Origin: an uncultured Bacteroidota bacterium
GTDB taxonomy: Bacteria > Bacteroidota > Bacteroidia > Chitinophagales > Chitinophagaceae
Assembly (NCBI GenBank): GCA_902826165.1
Contig: CADEDV010000007.1
Coordinates: forward strand, 1-33,154
Direction of reading: 5' to 3'
Length of the DNA: 33,154 bases
In this document: piece by piece, positions 8,544 through 16,366 of the stretch
How positions within the stretch are numbered: the first letter of the stretch is position 1
How the letters are laid out: every line of letters begins with the position of its first letter
Made by a program: the position numbers and the translations under genes
The notes under the pieces: generated by a model
Seen by the model: the letters and a program-made list of their open reading frames with translations, nothing else
The model's database searches: none
Told to the model about the DNA's origin: nothing

Positions 8544-10130
8544 ATGCTGAATAAAAAATTGCAGGTGTGGCTGCCCCTGATCTTTGCGGTGGTGATGGTC
8601 GTTGGAATGTTCTTTGGCTACCAGATGAATGGTGGAAGCAGTAAAAGCTTTTTCAGTAAACCCCAACAAAGCACATTAGACGAGGTAATCTACAGGTTAA
8701 AAAATAATTATGTGGATTCTGTTAACCTGGATTCGCTGGAAGGTGTAGCCATCGAACAGATGATGAATAAACTTGATCCCCATTCGGTTTATTTTCCCCC
8801 GGTCGAATTACAGGCCGCCAATGAAGACCTGGCCGGCAATTTTGAAGGTATCGGCGTTGAGTTCAATGTGTTTGGCGACACGGTGAATGTTGTATATGTT
8901 ATTCCCAATGGTCCCAGTGATAAAGCCGGTTTGAAGATCGGCGATAAAATTTTAACGGTAAATGATTCGTCCCTCGTGAAAAGAAACCTGGAAACCGACC
9001 AGATCAAAAAACTGATCCGGGGTGAAAGAGGCTCCAAAGCCGTTTTACAAATTTTAAGGGATGGTAAAACAGCAACCTATACTGTTACCAGGGGCACTAT
9101 TCCTGTTCCTTCCATAGATGCTGCTTATATGCTGGATAAAACAACCGGCTATATCAAACTGAATAAGTTTACGGAGAGCAGTTACGAAGAATTTATGCAG
9201 GCGATGGAAAGATTGCAGAAAGAAGGTTTGCAAAAACTGGTGTATGACCTGCGGGGTAATGGTGGTGGCTTTATGAATGAAGCCGTGGACATGGCGGATG
9301 AATTTTTAGATAATGATAAACTGATCGTTTATACCGAAGGTGTCAATAGTAAAAAAAGAGAATACCGCTGCAAACGCCCCGGGCTTTTTGAAAAAGGAAA
9401 GCTCACCATTCTTATTGATGAATTATCGGCCAGTGCCAGTGAAGTATTAGCAGGTGCCTTACAGGATTGGGACAGGGCTACCATTATCGGTCGCCGTTCA
9501 TTTGGTAAAGGACTGGTGCAGGAACAATATAGTTTGAGTGATGGTTCTGCGATCCGCCTTACTGTAGCAAGATATTATACACCACTCGGCCGCAGCATTC
9601 AGCGTCCCTATGAAAAAGGAAGAAAAGTGTATATGGATGAATTATGGGAACGATATTCCAACGGTGAGTTATTATCGGCTGATTCAAATAAAGTGAGTAA
9701 TGGTAAACAATACAAAACCATAGGCGGTAAAACCGTGTACGGCGGCGGCGGCATCATGCCAGATATTTTTGTAGCCTTAGACACCAGCACCTACCAGCGC
9801 AGTGTAAACCGCCTGCTGATTGATGGTGGTTTCAACAGCTTTGTATATAATTATTATCTGCAGCACCGGCAACAGGTGGATCAGTATGCCACTGCCACTG
9901 ACTATGCAAAAGGGTTTACCAACGGAGAAGAAATGTGGAATGGCCTCGTAAATTATGCGGCCAGGGATTCTATCAACCTCAAAGGAGTAGGTGAAAATGA
10001 GAAAGAGTCACTGCGCCAGCGGTTAAAAGCATTACTGGCCCGTTACAAATGGAGAAATGACGGCTTTTACCAGGTATTGAATATCGATGATGAAATGGTA
10101 AAAAAAGCCCTGGAAACGATGGCGAAATGA
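8544..10130 (+). CDS. S41-family C-terminal processing peptidase
   Basis: A serine peptidase of the Tsp/CtpA type that degrades or trims proteins in the periplasm. It has 528 residues. An N-terminal hydrophobic segment (about 9-26) serves as membrane anchor or signal. A PDZ domain (about 95-182) with GIGVEF and GPSDKAGLKIGDKIL follows. The catalytic Ser-Lys pair is S297 in ELSASASEVLAGALQD and K322 in RRSFGKGLVQ, 25 residues apart as in E. coli Prc. YDLRGNGGG is also present. A C-terminal region of about 150 residues beyond the protease core is typical of the Bacteroidota form. It diverges from the murK-murQ operon, with a TATTTTG-like box at 8509-8515 that matches the -7 consensus imperfectly. 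Confidence 0.93.
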   Translation: MLNKKLQVWLPLIFAVVMVVGMFFGYQMNGGSSKSFFSKPQQSTLDEVIYRLKNNYVDSVNLDSLEGVAIEQMMNKLDPHSVYFPPVELQAANEDLAGNFEGIGVEFNVFGDTVNVVYVIPNGPSDKAGLKIGDKILTVNDSSLVKRNLETDQIKKLIRGERGSKAVLQILRDGKTATYTVTRGTIPVPSIDAAYMLDKTTGYIKLNKFTESSYEEFMQAMERLQKEGLQKLVYDLRGNGGGFMNEAVDMADEFLDNDKLIVYTEGVNSKKREYRCKRPGLFEKGKLTILIDELSASASEVLAGALQDWDRATIIGRRSFGKGLVQEQYSLSDGSAIRLTVARYYTPLGRSIQRPYEKGRKVYMDELWERYSNGELLSADSNKVSNGKQYKTIGGKTVYGGGGIMPDIFVALDTSTYQRSVNRLLIDGGFNSFVYNYYLQHRQQVDQYATATDYAKGFTNGEEMWNGLVNYAARDSINLKGVGENEKESLRQRLKALLARYKWRNDGFYQVLNIDDEMVKKALETMAK

Positions 10131-10149
10131 TTTTCAGGAACTATTTTTT

Positions 10150-10527
10150 CTAGTGGGATTCCTGCATATTGCCGGAGCGAAGCCCCAGTACGATCATTTC
10201 TTTGAGTGCAGCAGCCAGGAACAGCTTTCCTGTGGAATCGAGCGGAATTTTTGTTTCACCACGGTATAATTCATGACTCAACTTTCCCTGCTCATCACTT
10301 TCAATCACCACATGTTTATCATTACCCCAGTACTCGATATACCCATAAGGGGAAATACTTTTAACAGCTGATGAGTCTTCCGTAAAATGAATATCACCTG
10401 CACATTCGACCCTGGCCGAAGTTGTTCCGTCACTGGTTTCAATAGTTGTATGCCGGGGTCCGTTATGGCAGGAACCAAGTAGTAGAACGAAAAGGAGCAA
10501 CAAGTTGACTGCGGTAATTCTTTTCAT
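10150..10527 (-). CDS. Small lipoprotein of unknown function
   Basis: 125 residues starting MKRITAVNLLLLFVLLLGSC. The lipobox is LLGSC with the acylated Cys at position 20, so the mature protein should be anchored in the membrane facing the periplasm. The rest is a compact, probably beta-rich domain (IEYWGNDKHVVIESDEQGKL) with no motif that I recognise. It is convergent with the S41 peptidase gene, with 19 bases between the stops. Upstream, a minus-strand terminator at 10542-10590 separates it from the 10618-10995 gene, so it needs its own promoter, which I cannot see clearly. Confidence 0.82.
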   Translation of the reverse strand: MKRITAVNLLLLFVLLLGSCHNGPRHTTIETSDGTTSARVECAGDIHFTEDSSAVKSISPYGYIEYWGNDKHVVIESDEQGKLSHELYRGETKIPLDSTGKLFLAAALKEMIVLGLRSGNMQESH

Positions 10528-10541
10528 GCTGATAATTTATT

Positions 10542-10590
10542 AAAAAAGTATACAGCATTTCCTTTCTGACAAAAGGTAAGTGCTGTATAC
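10542..10590 (-). terminator. Intrinsic terminator of the 10618-10995 gene
   Basis: The arms TGCTGTATAC (10581-10590) and GTATACAGCA (10548-10557) form a perfect 10-bp stem, with CCTTT/AAAGG adding further pairs inside. On the minus strand the hairpin is followed at once by six T (10547-10542), so it is oriented to end the 10618-10995 transcript before the lipoprotein gene. Confidence 0.8.
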
Positions 10591-10617
10591 AAACAATTTG
10601 CAATAATGAGTTTTCCC

Positions 10618-10995
10618 TTAGCTCTTATTCTCGTCCCACCACTTTTTTTCCATTTTGTAAGACCCGAACAGTCCCAGACCACCTCCGATCGCAATCAGGG
10701 CAAAATAGATGGGTGCATTCCTGCCATCGTCGTGATAACGAATATTTTTGAAGCTGCTGTATAAGACATAATTATCCAGCACATAAGCCAGGAACAGTCC
10801 CACCCCCGCCCCGATCAGGAGCAGTGCCCATTTCAGGTTCTTATAAGGAGCCGGCCGGTTGGCAAACTCTTTGGGGTTCATTCCTTTTTCGATCATGGCC
10901 AGGTTCTGCCTGGTTTTCAGGTAATAGATACCAAAGATCATGGCAAATCCGCCGGCAAACATGGTTATCGGTATTAAAGCTTCTCCGCCGTCCAT
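10618..10995 (-). CDS. Small integral membrane protein (DUF6249-like)
   Basis: 125 residues with three predicted spans, about 7-25 (ITMFAGGFAMIFGIYYL), 55-73 (WALLLIGAGVGLFLAYVL) and 95-112 (YFALIAIGGGLGLFGSY). A cytoplasmic loop holds RQNLAMIEKGMNPKEF. That loop with the pattern 'xxMIEKGxxP' is common to small membrane proteins annotated as DUF6249, which often sit beside ECF sigma factors in Bacteroidota. Here it lies divergently upstream of such a sigma gene at 11251. The function is unknown. It has its own strong terminator. Confidence 0.82.
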   Translation of the reverse strand: MDGGEALIPITMFAGGFAMIFGIYYLKTRQNLAMIEKGMNPKEFANRPAPYKNLKWALLLIGAGVGLFLAYVLDNYVLYSSFKNIRYHDDGRNAPIYFALIAIGGGLGLFGSYKMEKKWWDENKS

Positions 10996-11063
10996 AAAAT
11001 CAGTTTTATTGTTTTAAAATAGTTTATTCCGTATTTGTTCTCTTTGACTACGATCGTTTCAAC

Positions 11064-11145
11064 CAGGTTACAGCCTTCAGGAACAATTTTTCAAAAACGT
11101 GTTACAAGAACTAAGACTACCGCTGGTTGCAACAGGTTACAGCCT
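11064..11145. repeat. Direct repeat CAGGTTACAGCCT, two copies upstream of the ECF sigma gene
   Basis: The 13-mer CAGGTTACAGCCT occurs at 11064-11076 and 11133-11145. A third GTTACA is at 11101-11106, and the inverse CTGTAACC is at 11212-11219, just before the sigma gene. These may be operator or alternative sigma promoter elements shared by the two divergent genes. Confidence 0.5.
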
Positions 11146-11250
11146 CCCGGGTGCCGGCCTTTATTCAACTATATATAGTGTACCCGGCTGTGAAAATAAA
11201 CGTACTTTGTACTGTAACCAAACCTCTTATGCTGTAGTCATATCAGCAGC

Positions 11251-11835
11251 ATGTCTACCGGACTGAATGATAGCGAGATCATTAGCAAAGTGCTGAATGG
11301 TGACCACCAGGCTTATGCCGGGCTGGTGAACCGTTACCAGAACTATGTATTCACCCTGGCCTTACGGATGGTCAAGAGCAGGGAGGATGCCGAGGAGGTA
11401 GCGCAGGATATCTTTATTAAAGCCTACCGTTCACTGGCCGATTTCCGCGGGGCTTCCAAATTCAGCACCTGGCTCTATACGATCGTCAATACCACCTGCA
11501 TCACTTTCCTGCGAAAGAAGAGGCTGGATATTCATTCGCTGGATGATGATAAAGTAATGGAAGCGGCCGATAGCCTGGATTCAGGCTTCAGGGCCAACCT
11601 GGTGGAGCAAAAATCGAAACAGGCCATGGTGAACAATGCGATCAACCTGCTGGGTCCTGATGATGCTGAGATCATCACCCTGTTTTATAAAGCAGAACAG
11701 ACCCTGGAAGAAATAGCACAGGTATTGCATATTGAAATGAATACAGCCAAAGTACGATTACACCGGGCAAGGACAAGGCTGAAAGAGAAAATGGAAACAC
11801 ATTTTGCAGCAGAAGTAAAAGATATTTATAACTAA
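11251..11835 (+). CDS. ECF-type RNA polymerase sigma factor
   Basis: A sigma-70 family protein of 194 residues with only regions 2 and 4. Region 2 (about 22-90) includes YQNYVFTLALRMVKSREDAEEVAQDIF and FRGASKFSTWLYTIVNTT, the last being the -10 melting segment. Region 4 (about 130-185) includes LEEIAQVLHIEMNTAKVRLHRAR, a helix-turn-helix for -35 recognition. It is followed after 10 bases by a membrane protein that looks like its anti-sigma factor, so its activity is probably held at the membrane until a signal releases it. The repeated GTTACA boxes upstream could mean autoregulation. The regulon cannot be told from here. Confidence 0.93.
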   Translation: MSTGLNDSEIISKVLNGDHQAYAGLVNRYQNYVFTLALRMVKSREDAEEVAQDIFIKAYRSLADFRGASKFSTWLYTIVNTTCITFLRKKRLDIHSLDDDKVMEAADSLDSGFRANLVEQKSKQAMVNNAINLLGPDDAEIITLFYKAEQTLEEIAQVLHIEMNTAKVRLHRARTRLKEKMETHFAAEVKDIYN

Positions 11836-11845
11836 ATTGTAGTGT

Positions 11846-12370
11846 ATGGAAACTAATCTTCATCATATGAACCATGACATGGAGGAGAGACTGTGGGGTT
11901 ATATTGACGGCACTGCGGCCGCGGCCGAAAAAACGGTCATTGAAAAATTACTGGCTACGGATGCTGCCTGGAAAGAAAAATACAGCGAACTGCTTGAAGT
12001 GAACCAATTACTGCAGGCATCTGAAATGGAAGCACCTTCTATGCGTTTCAGCAAAAACGTTATGGAAGAAATAGCCAAATACCATATTGCCCCGGCCACT
12101 AAATCGTATATCAATAACAAGATCATCTGGGGGCTAACGTTCTTTTTTATTGCCACGATCATCGGTTTTCTTATTTACGGGTTTGGACAAACCAAATGGG
12201 AAACAGGCAAAAGTTCGGCTATTGCTGACAAGTTTGACAAGATTGATTTCAGCCAGTTCTTTAACAACAACCTGGTCAATGCTTTTATGGTGCTAAATAT
12301 TATCCTGGGTTTATTCCTGCTGGATGCTTACCTGGCCAATAAAAGAAAACAATATCGCAACGAAGCTTGA
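11846..12370 (+). CDS. Membrane anti-sigma factor (putative)
   Basis: 174 residues. The N-terminal half is soluble and helical: MEERLWGYIDGTAAAAEKTVIEKLL is the short start typical of zinc-finger-like anti-sigma domains in Bacteroidota, but the zinc-binding HxxxCxxC motif is missing. Two membrane spans follow, about 92-112 (IIWGLTFFFIATIIGFLIYGF) and 144-163. It begins 10 bases after the sigma gene stop, and a terminator at 12396-12423 closes the pair, so this is a two-gene operon. The anti-sigma role is inferred from domain layout and position. Confidence 0.85.
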   Translation: METNLHHMNHDMEERLWGYIDGTAAAAEKTVIEKLLATDAAWKEKYSELLEVNQLLQASEMEAPSMRFSKNVMEEIAKYHIAPATKSYINNKIIWGLTFFFIATIIGFLIYGFGQTKWETGKSSAIADKFDKIDFSQFFNNNLVNAFMVLNIILGLFLLDAYLANKRKQYRNEA

Positions 12371-12395
12371 TGATCTTGTATCATTAAGTCCGGTG

Positions 12396-12423
12396 GCCCT
12401 TCCTGTTTTCAGGGAGGGCTTTT
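12396..12423 (+). terminator. Intrinsic terminator of the sigma / anti-sigma operon
   Basis: GCCCTTCCTG (12396-12405) pairs with CAGGGAGGGC (12410-12419), with one G-U pair, around a TTTT loop, and is followed by TTTT. It lies 26 bases after the anti-sigma stop. It also argues against starting the next gene upstream of 12489. Confidence 0.85.
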
Positions 12424-12488
12424 CATTTCATGGCTTTGCTAAATTTCTGTATCTTTCTTATACCACTAAACCTCCTAAACCAAAAACA

Positions 12489-13553
12489 ATGTCACAAACA
12501 GAAAACCGTGGCGGGCTTATTTCAGCGATTAAATCTCCGCTTGGCATCACAGCCCTGATCATACTTGTTGCAGAAGCGATTACTGTACTGGCCATGACAA
12601 CAACGCCAAAATCCGATCCCTTTTTCAAATGGTATTATATTATCATGATCGGGTTGTTGGCGTTGCTGATACCTGCTTATTATCTGTATATAGTTAAAAC
12701 GAAAGGGGGTGATGAGAAAAGTGAGACTCAAACTGTAACAGTTGACAATAAAACCATCCAGGCAAACCCGGCCACATCTGATACAAACATAGCAGTAAAA
12801 ACAAACGAAGATGTTTTTACCGATTCCAATTATGGATTCGCATTAATTGTATCCAATGATTTTAAGCGATCAGAGTATCTTGATTATTTCCAGTTTCTGG
12901 ATCAAAAGGGCCTTCTTTCATCTCCCAACGACACACAAAGTATCAGGAATAATCTTGAGGTAGCCCAGTTTGGTCAGTTACTTCTCAACTCCTCAAGCTT
13001 AACCTTTCAATATGGCAATCCCACAGAAATATACTTTACTAAAAATACGACTACCGACCCGATAGAAATCCACTTAAAAAGAATTATTGCACAATATGGT
13101 AAGGATGGAACTATTCTCACTGAAGAACAGATAGAGAAGCTTCGACATCAGCTTAATTTCGGCGAATTGGCAATAGAAAAAATAGCATTTACGCAATCCT
13201 TCAGTATCACGATGATGCCTAAAAAATTCAGCAACGGATATGGTATGGCGGCTAATATCTCCAATGTATTCCTCGTTCTATTATTATCCAATCCCCAGCC
13301 GATGGATAGTTTATTAGCGAATAACCAGTCCATTATCTGGCATTCGACCACCAAAATATCAAATGTAAAGGTGGAAGAAAAAGAAACAGATTTACTTATT
13401 TACCGTATTGAAAGGCTGATAGAAAGTGAGAACTATTTTTTTCTTTTAACCATACAATGGAGCCCTAATCTTGTTTCTTCAGTAGATGTATGGAACAAGT
13501 TGCAAAAGATGTTTGAATCCTTTCATATCCTCACCAAAAAGAACCAGCAGTAA
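12489..13553 (+). CDS. Two-span membrane protein of unknown function
   Basis: 354 residues. The N-terminus MSQTENRGGLISAIKSPLG is followed by two hydrophobic spans (about 17-38 and 46-66), then a charged linker and a large soluble domain (about 108-354) that would face one side of the membrane. The soluble part (DVFTDSNYGFALIVSNDFKR onward) is rich in Ser, Asn and Ile; I recognise no enzyme motif. The open frame extends upstream into the anti-sigma gene, but the terminator at 12396-12423 and the good ATG at 12489-12491 favour the shorter form. The composition is visibly more AT-rich than its neighbours. Confidence 0.8.
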   Translation: MSQTENRGGLISAIKSPLGITALIILVAEAITVLAMTTTPKSDPFFKWYYIIMIGLLALLIPAYYLYIVKTKGGDEKSETQTVTVDNKTIQANPATSDTNIAVKTNEDVFTDSNYGFALIVSNDFKRSEYLDYFQFLDQKGLLSSPNDTQSIRNNLEVAQFGQLLLNSSSLTFQYGNPTEIYFTKNTTTDPIEIHLKRIIAQYGKDGTILTEEQIEKLRHQLNFGELAIEKIAFTQSFSITMMPKKFSNGYGMAANISNVFLVLLLSNPQPMDSLLANNQSIIWHSTTKISNVKVEEKETDLLIYRIERLIESENYFFLLTIQWSPNLVSSVDVWNKLQKMFESFHILTKKNQQ

Positions 13554-13565
13554 CCTGATTTAGGC

Positions 13566-13573
13566 TATATTTG
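13566..13573 (+). promoter_or_regulatory. Bacteroidota-type -7 box for the CBS gene
   Basis: TATATTTG, an exact TAnnTTTG match, ending 19 bases before the ATG at 13593. The leader would be about 12-15 bases. Confidence 0.55.
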
Positions 13574-13592
13574 GCCGCTCAAAAGGCCTGTT

Positions 13593-14954
13593 ATGAATAT
13601 TAAGAATAACATACTCGAAACGATTGGCAACACGCCGCTTATCCGCCTGAATAAGATCACCAAAGAACTGCCCTGCACCGTATTGGCTAAGGTGGATTAT
13701 TTCAACCCGGGCAATTCGATCAAAGACCGGATGGCCCTGAAAATGGTGGAAGTGGCCGAAAAAGAAGGCAAACTGAAACCAGGGGGGACTATCATCGAAG
13801 GAACCAGTGGTAACACCGGTATGGGCCTGGCATTGGCAGCGGTGGTGAAAGGTTATAAATGCATATTTGTTACCACCGATAAGCAATCCAAAGAAAAAGC
13901 AGATATACTGAAAGCCGTGGGTGCGGAAGTGATCGTTTGCCCCACTAATGTATTGCCGGAAGACCCGAAAAGTTATTACAGCGTGGCTGCAAGATTGGCC
14001 AAAGAAGTACCTAACTCCTACCACATGAACCAGTATGATAACCTGGCCAACCGGCTGGCGCATTATGAAACAACCGGGCCCGAGATCTGGGAACAAACAG
14101 ATGGCAAGATCACCCACCTGGTTTGCACTGCCGGAACAGGTGGCACCATTACCGGCACAGCACAATTCTTAAAAGAAAAAAATCCCAACATACAAATATG
14201 GGCCATCGATGTATATGGCTCCCTGCTGACCAAGTATTTCCGTACGGGTGAAATTGATATGAATGAAGTGCATCCTTATATCAGCGAGGGATTTGGTGAA
14301 GACTTTGTACCGAAGAATTATGATATGAGTGTGATCGATTACTTTGAACAGGTAACCGATAAAGATGGTGCCGTGATGGCAAGGAAACTGGCTAAAGAAG
14401 AAGGTTTGTTTTGTGGGTACAGTGCCGGCAGTTGTATACAGGGGTTGATGCAACTGAAAAGTAAGCTGACCAAAGACGACCTGGTGGTCTGTATTTTCCA
14501 TGACCATGGCAGCCGCTATGTTGGAAAAATATATAACGATCAGTGGATGATCGAAAGAGGATTCCTGGATGTAAAAACATTTAAAGATATCATCAGTGCC
14601 AGGGGTGCCAGTAAGAAACTGGTAACCGTTGAACCCACACAAACGGTGGCAGAAGCCGTTGAATTGATGAAAAAATATGATATTGAACATATCCCGGTGA
14701 TGAATGGCAATGGCCTGGCCGGTGCCATCAGCGAAAGTGGTTTATTCCAGAAAATATTTGATAACCCCGAGATCAAAAACTCAACCATTGCAGAGGTGAT
14801 TGAACCCTTGTTCCCCATGGTGGAGTTTGATACACCCGTTGAACGGCTGAGCCACCTGATCAACAAAGAAAATGGCGCTGTACTGGCAAAAGATGATGCC
14901 GGCAATTTCCATATCGTCACCAAGTACGATGTCATCCAGGCCCTCGGTAACTAA
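13593..14954 (+). CDS. Cystathionine beta-synthase-type PLP enzyme with C-terminal CBS pair
   Basis: A PLP fold-type II enzyme of 453 residues, which condenses serine with homocysteine to cystathionine or acts as a cysteine synthase. The PLP lysine is K44 in NPGNSIKDRMALKM, and the phosphate loop is EGTSGNTGMGLA (about 71-82). The substrate loop CTAGTGGTITGTAQFL is also seen. Residues from about 335 form two CBS motifs (SKKLVTVEPTQTVAEAVELM and the following repeat), which usually bind adenosyl ligands and regulate activity. There is no N-terminal haem domain. The cysE-cysM genes about 4 kb downstream make a sulfur amino acid role likely. The precise reaction is not settled by sequence. Confidence 0.9.
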   Translation: MNIKNNILETIGNTPLIRLNKITKELPCTVLAKVDYFNPGNSIKDRMALKMVEVAEKEGKLKPGGTIIEGTSGNTGMGLALAAVVKGYKCIFVTTDKQSKEKADILKAVGAEVIVCPTNVLPEDPKSYYSVAARLAKEVPNSYHMNQYDNLANRLAHYETTGPEIWEQTDGKITHLVCTAGTGGTITGTAQFLKEKNPNIQIWAIDVYGSLLTKYFRTGEIDMNEVHPYISEGFGEDFVPKNYDMSVIDYFEQVTDKDGAVMARKLAKEEGLFCGYSAGSCIQGLMQLKSKLTKDDLVVCIFHDHGSRYVGKIYNDQWMIERGFLDVKTFKDIISARGASKKLVTVEPTQTVAEAVELMKKYDIEHIPVMNGNGLAGAISESGLFQKIFDNPEIKNSTIAEVIEPLFPMVEFDTPVERLSHLINKENGAVLAKDDAGNFHIVTKYDVIQALGN

Positions 14955-15142
14955 GCACAATAAAGCATTTCATTGATTTCAGGCAAGACCGGTAACGATA
15001 CCGGAGGCTGATTCCCGTAAAACTACGAATACAAGAATCGTTATACCCGCAAAACAGCATTGTCCTGTTTACGATGAAAGCGGTAAATACTGTCGTAAAA
15101 TAATTGAGTTGTTTTGCTCTGTTCTATTAATGAAATGCTAAT

Positions 15143-15150
15143 TACTTTTG
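15143..15150 (+). promoter_or_regulatory. Bacteroidota-type -7 box upstream of the candidate small RNA
   Basis: TACTTTTG, an exact TAnnTTTG match, ends five bases before the start of the 15-bp inverted repeat at 15155. No coding frame follows it. A TTTTG at 15112-15116 is somewhat too far upstream for the usual -33 spacing. Confidence 0.45.
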
Positions 15151-15154
15151 TTGC

Positions 15155-15305
15155 AGAAGTTGATTGATAGCGAATCAATCTAAAGTCCAGAATCCAATAT
15201 CCAACATTCGAAAAACCGTCCAGTAGTCCAAGTCCTGAAAAACCAAACCGATCCTGAGAAAGTTAGTCCAATTTAAAATCCAGTATCAATCAACTTCTTC
15301 TTTTT
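15155..15305 (+). ncRNA. Candidate structured small RNA
   Basis: AGAAGTTGATTGATA (15155-15169) and TATCAATCAACTTCT (15284-15298) are perfect complements over 15 bases and would close a 144-base transcript. The second arm is followed by a T-rich end (TCTTTTT, to 15305), and a promoter box lies right before the first arm. The first arm can also pair locally: GATTGAT (15162-15168) with ATCAATC (15174-15180), so two folds compete. The interior is poor in G and repeats TCCA seven times. I cannot assign it to a known RNA family; a 6S-like RNA was considered, but there is no evidence beyond a long closing stem. Confidence 0.4.
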
Positions 15306-15432
15306 GAATTTGTCTTTGAAAAAACCAAAAGTTTAGAATCCAACATCCTGAAGAAAGATCCATCCATTTCCTTGAAAAACATCACAGAGTCACCGTGTCC
15401 AAATCCCTTGAAAAGAATTAATCGTCCGGAAC

Positions 15433-15462
15433 CCTCCTGCTACCAAACAAAGTAGCAGGAGG
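15433..15462. repeat. Perfect 11-bp hairpin
   Basis: CCTCCTGCTAC (15433-15443) and GTAGCAGGAGG (15452-15462) are perfect complements around an 8-base loop, CAAACAAA. There is no T-run after it on either strand, so it is not a standard terminator. A second hairpin GCGGT/ACCGC (15464-15480) follows. Together they lie about 55 bases before the BtuF-like gene and could shape its leader. Confidence 0.6.
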
Positions 15463-15533
15463 CGCGGTGATACTTACCGCACCTCTTTTCCCAACAACCT
15501 TTTATCATTTTGTAACTTGCAGCAAATTGTTGC

Positions 15534-16319
15534 ATGTTGTCATTTACAGACCAGACGGGGCAGGTCATCAGCTTACCGGCTATTCCCAAGCGGATCATCA
15601 CCCTGGTTCCTTCCCAAACAGAATTATTAGCCGGTCTTGGTCTTACTGATGAGGTCGTGGGCATCACGAAGTTTTGCATTCACCCCAAAGAGTGGTTCCG
15701 CAGCAAGACAAGAGTTGGCGGCACCAAGCAGATCAACACCGGCATTATCCATTCATTGGCTCCCGACCTGGTCATTGCGAACAAGGAAGAAAATGTAAAA
15801 GAACAGATCAATGAACTGCAACAGCAATATCCTGTCTGGATCAGTGATGTGAATAACCTGGATGATGCATATGAGATGATTGAACAGATCGGTGCCATGA
15901 CCGGAAAATCAGAACAAGCAACCCGCATTATTGAAGAGATCAGTGCTAAATTTTTCCAACTACAAACCTCAAACTACAAACTTAAAACCGCTTACCTCAT
16001 CTGGCAAAACCCCTACATGACGGTTGGCGGCGACACTTTTATTCATTCCATGCTTGAGCGGGCAGGTTTTGATAATATCTATAAGGGAAAGACCCGCTAT
16101 CCTGAAATAACTATCGATGAATTGAAAACTGCGAACTGCGAGCTGTTATTACTTTCTTCCGAACCTTTTCCCTTTCAGCAAAAACATATTGACGAACTGC
16201 AGTCGTTGTTACCCAATACCAGGATCATCCTGGTGGATGGTGAACTGTTTAGTTGGTATGGCAGTCGTTTGCTGAAAGCACCTGCCTATTTTAATGTACT
16301 GCAGAAACAATTAGCCTAA
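15534..16319 (+). CDS. ABC-transporter type substrate-binding protein, cobalamin/iron-siderophore (BtuF-like) family
   Basis: 261 residues of the helical-backbone periplasmic-binding fold (BtuF/FhuD cluster): PKRIITLVPSQTELLAGLGL at the start, LAPDLVIANKEENVKEQIN in the middle, and the second lobe with WQNPYMTVGGDTFIHSMLE. There is no signal peptide or lipobox: the ATG at 15534 begins MLSFTDQTGQVISLPAIPKR directly. That is odd for a periplasmic protein, although leaderless relatives are common in Bacteroidota. No permease or ATPase gene is nearby, so the ligand and cell compartment are open. It may have a different, cytoplasmic role. Confidence 0.85.
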   Translation: MLSFTDQTGQVISLPAIPKRIITLVPSQTELLAGLGLTDEVVGITKFCIHPKEWFRSKTRVGGTKQINTGIIHSLAPDLVIANKEENVKEQINELQQQYPVWISDVNNLDDAYEMIEQIGAMTGKSEQATRIIEEISAKFFQLQTSNYKLKTAYLIWQNPYMTVGGDTFIHSMLERAGFDNIYKGKTRYPEITIDELKTANCELLLLSSEPFPFQQKHIDELQSLLPNTRIILVDGELFSWYGSRLLKAPAYFNVLQKQLA

Positions 16320-16366
16320 GTCTATGTCAGCTGCTGGCTTCCCGGTTCTTCGTATCTTAGGCCGTC

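Larger units (their letters stand above)
14955..15533. other. Gene-free interval of 579 bases with several hairpins
   Basis: No credible coding frame. It holds a CCGGT/ACCGG hairpin (14989-15004), a promoter box at 15143-15150, a candidate small RNA (15155-15305), a tract rich in TCC(A) words that runs on to about 15411, and a perfect 11-bp hairpin (15433-15462) followed by a second small one (15464-15480). There is no cobalamin riboswitch core before the BtuF-like gene. Confidence 0.7.

Noticed and set aside
10135-10164. CAGGAA/TTCCTG as a bidirectional terminator between the S41 and lipoprotein genes
   Set aside because: The stem is only 6 bp with an 18-base loop; it is likely to occur by chance.
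12324-12488. A longer N-terminus for the 12489-13553 gene
   Set aside because: It would overlap the anti-sigma gene and read through a clear terminator at 12396-12423; the ATG at 12489 is followed by a plausible membrane protein start.
13560-14690. Long open frames on the minus strand antisense to the CBS-type gene (201 and 173 codons)
   Set aside because: They are rich in Phe, His and Cys with no domain pattern and lie entirely opposite a well-supported enzyme gene; they are a codon-bias shadow.
15155-15305. Assigning the candidate small RNA to 6S RNA
   Set aside because: A long closing stem is shared, but the interior is G-poor and shows no large central bulge flanked by stable helices; kept as an unclassified candidate.
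14955-15533. A cobalamin riboswitch before the BtuF-like gene
   Set aside because: No B12-box (GCCACTG-like) or other conserved core was found; only simple hairpins and TCCA-rich sequence are present.
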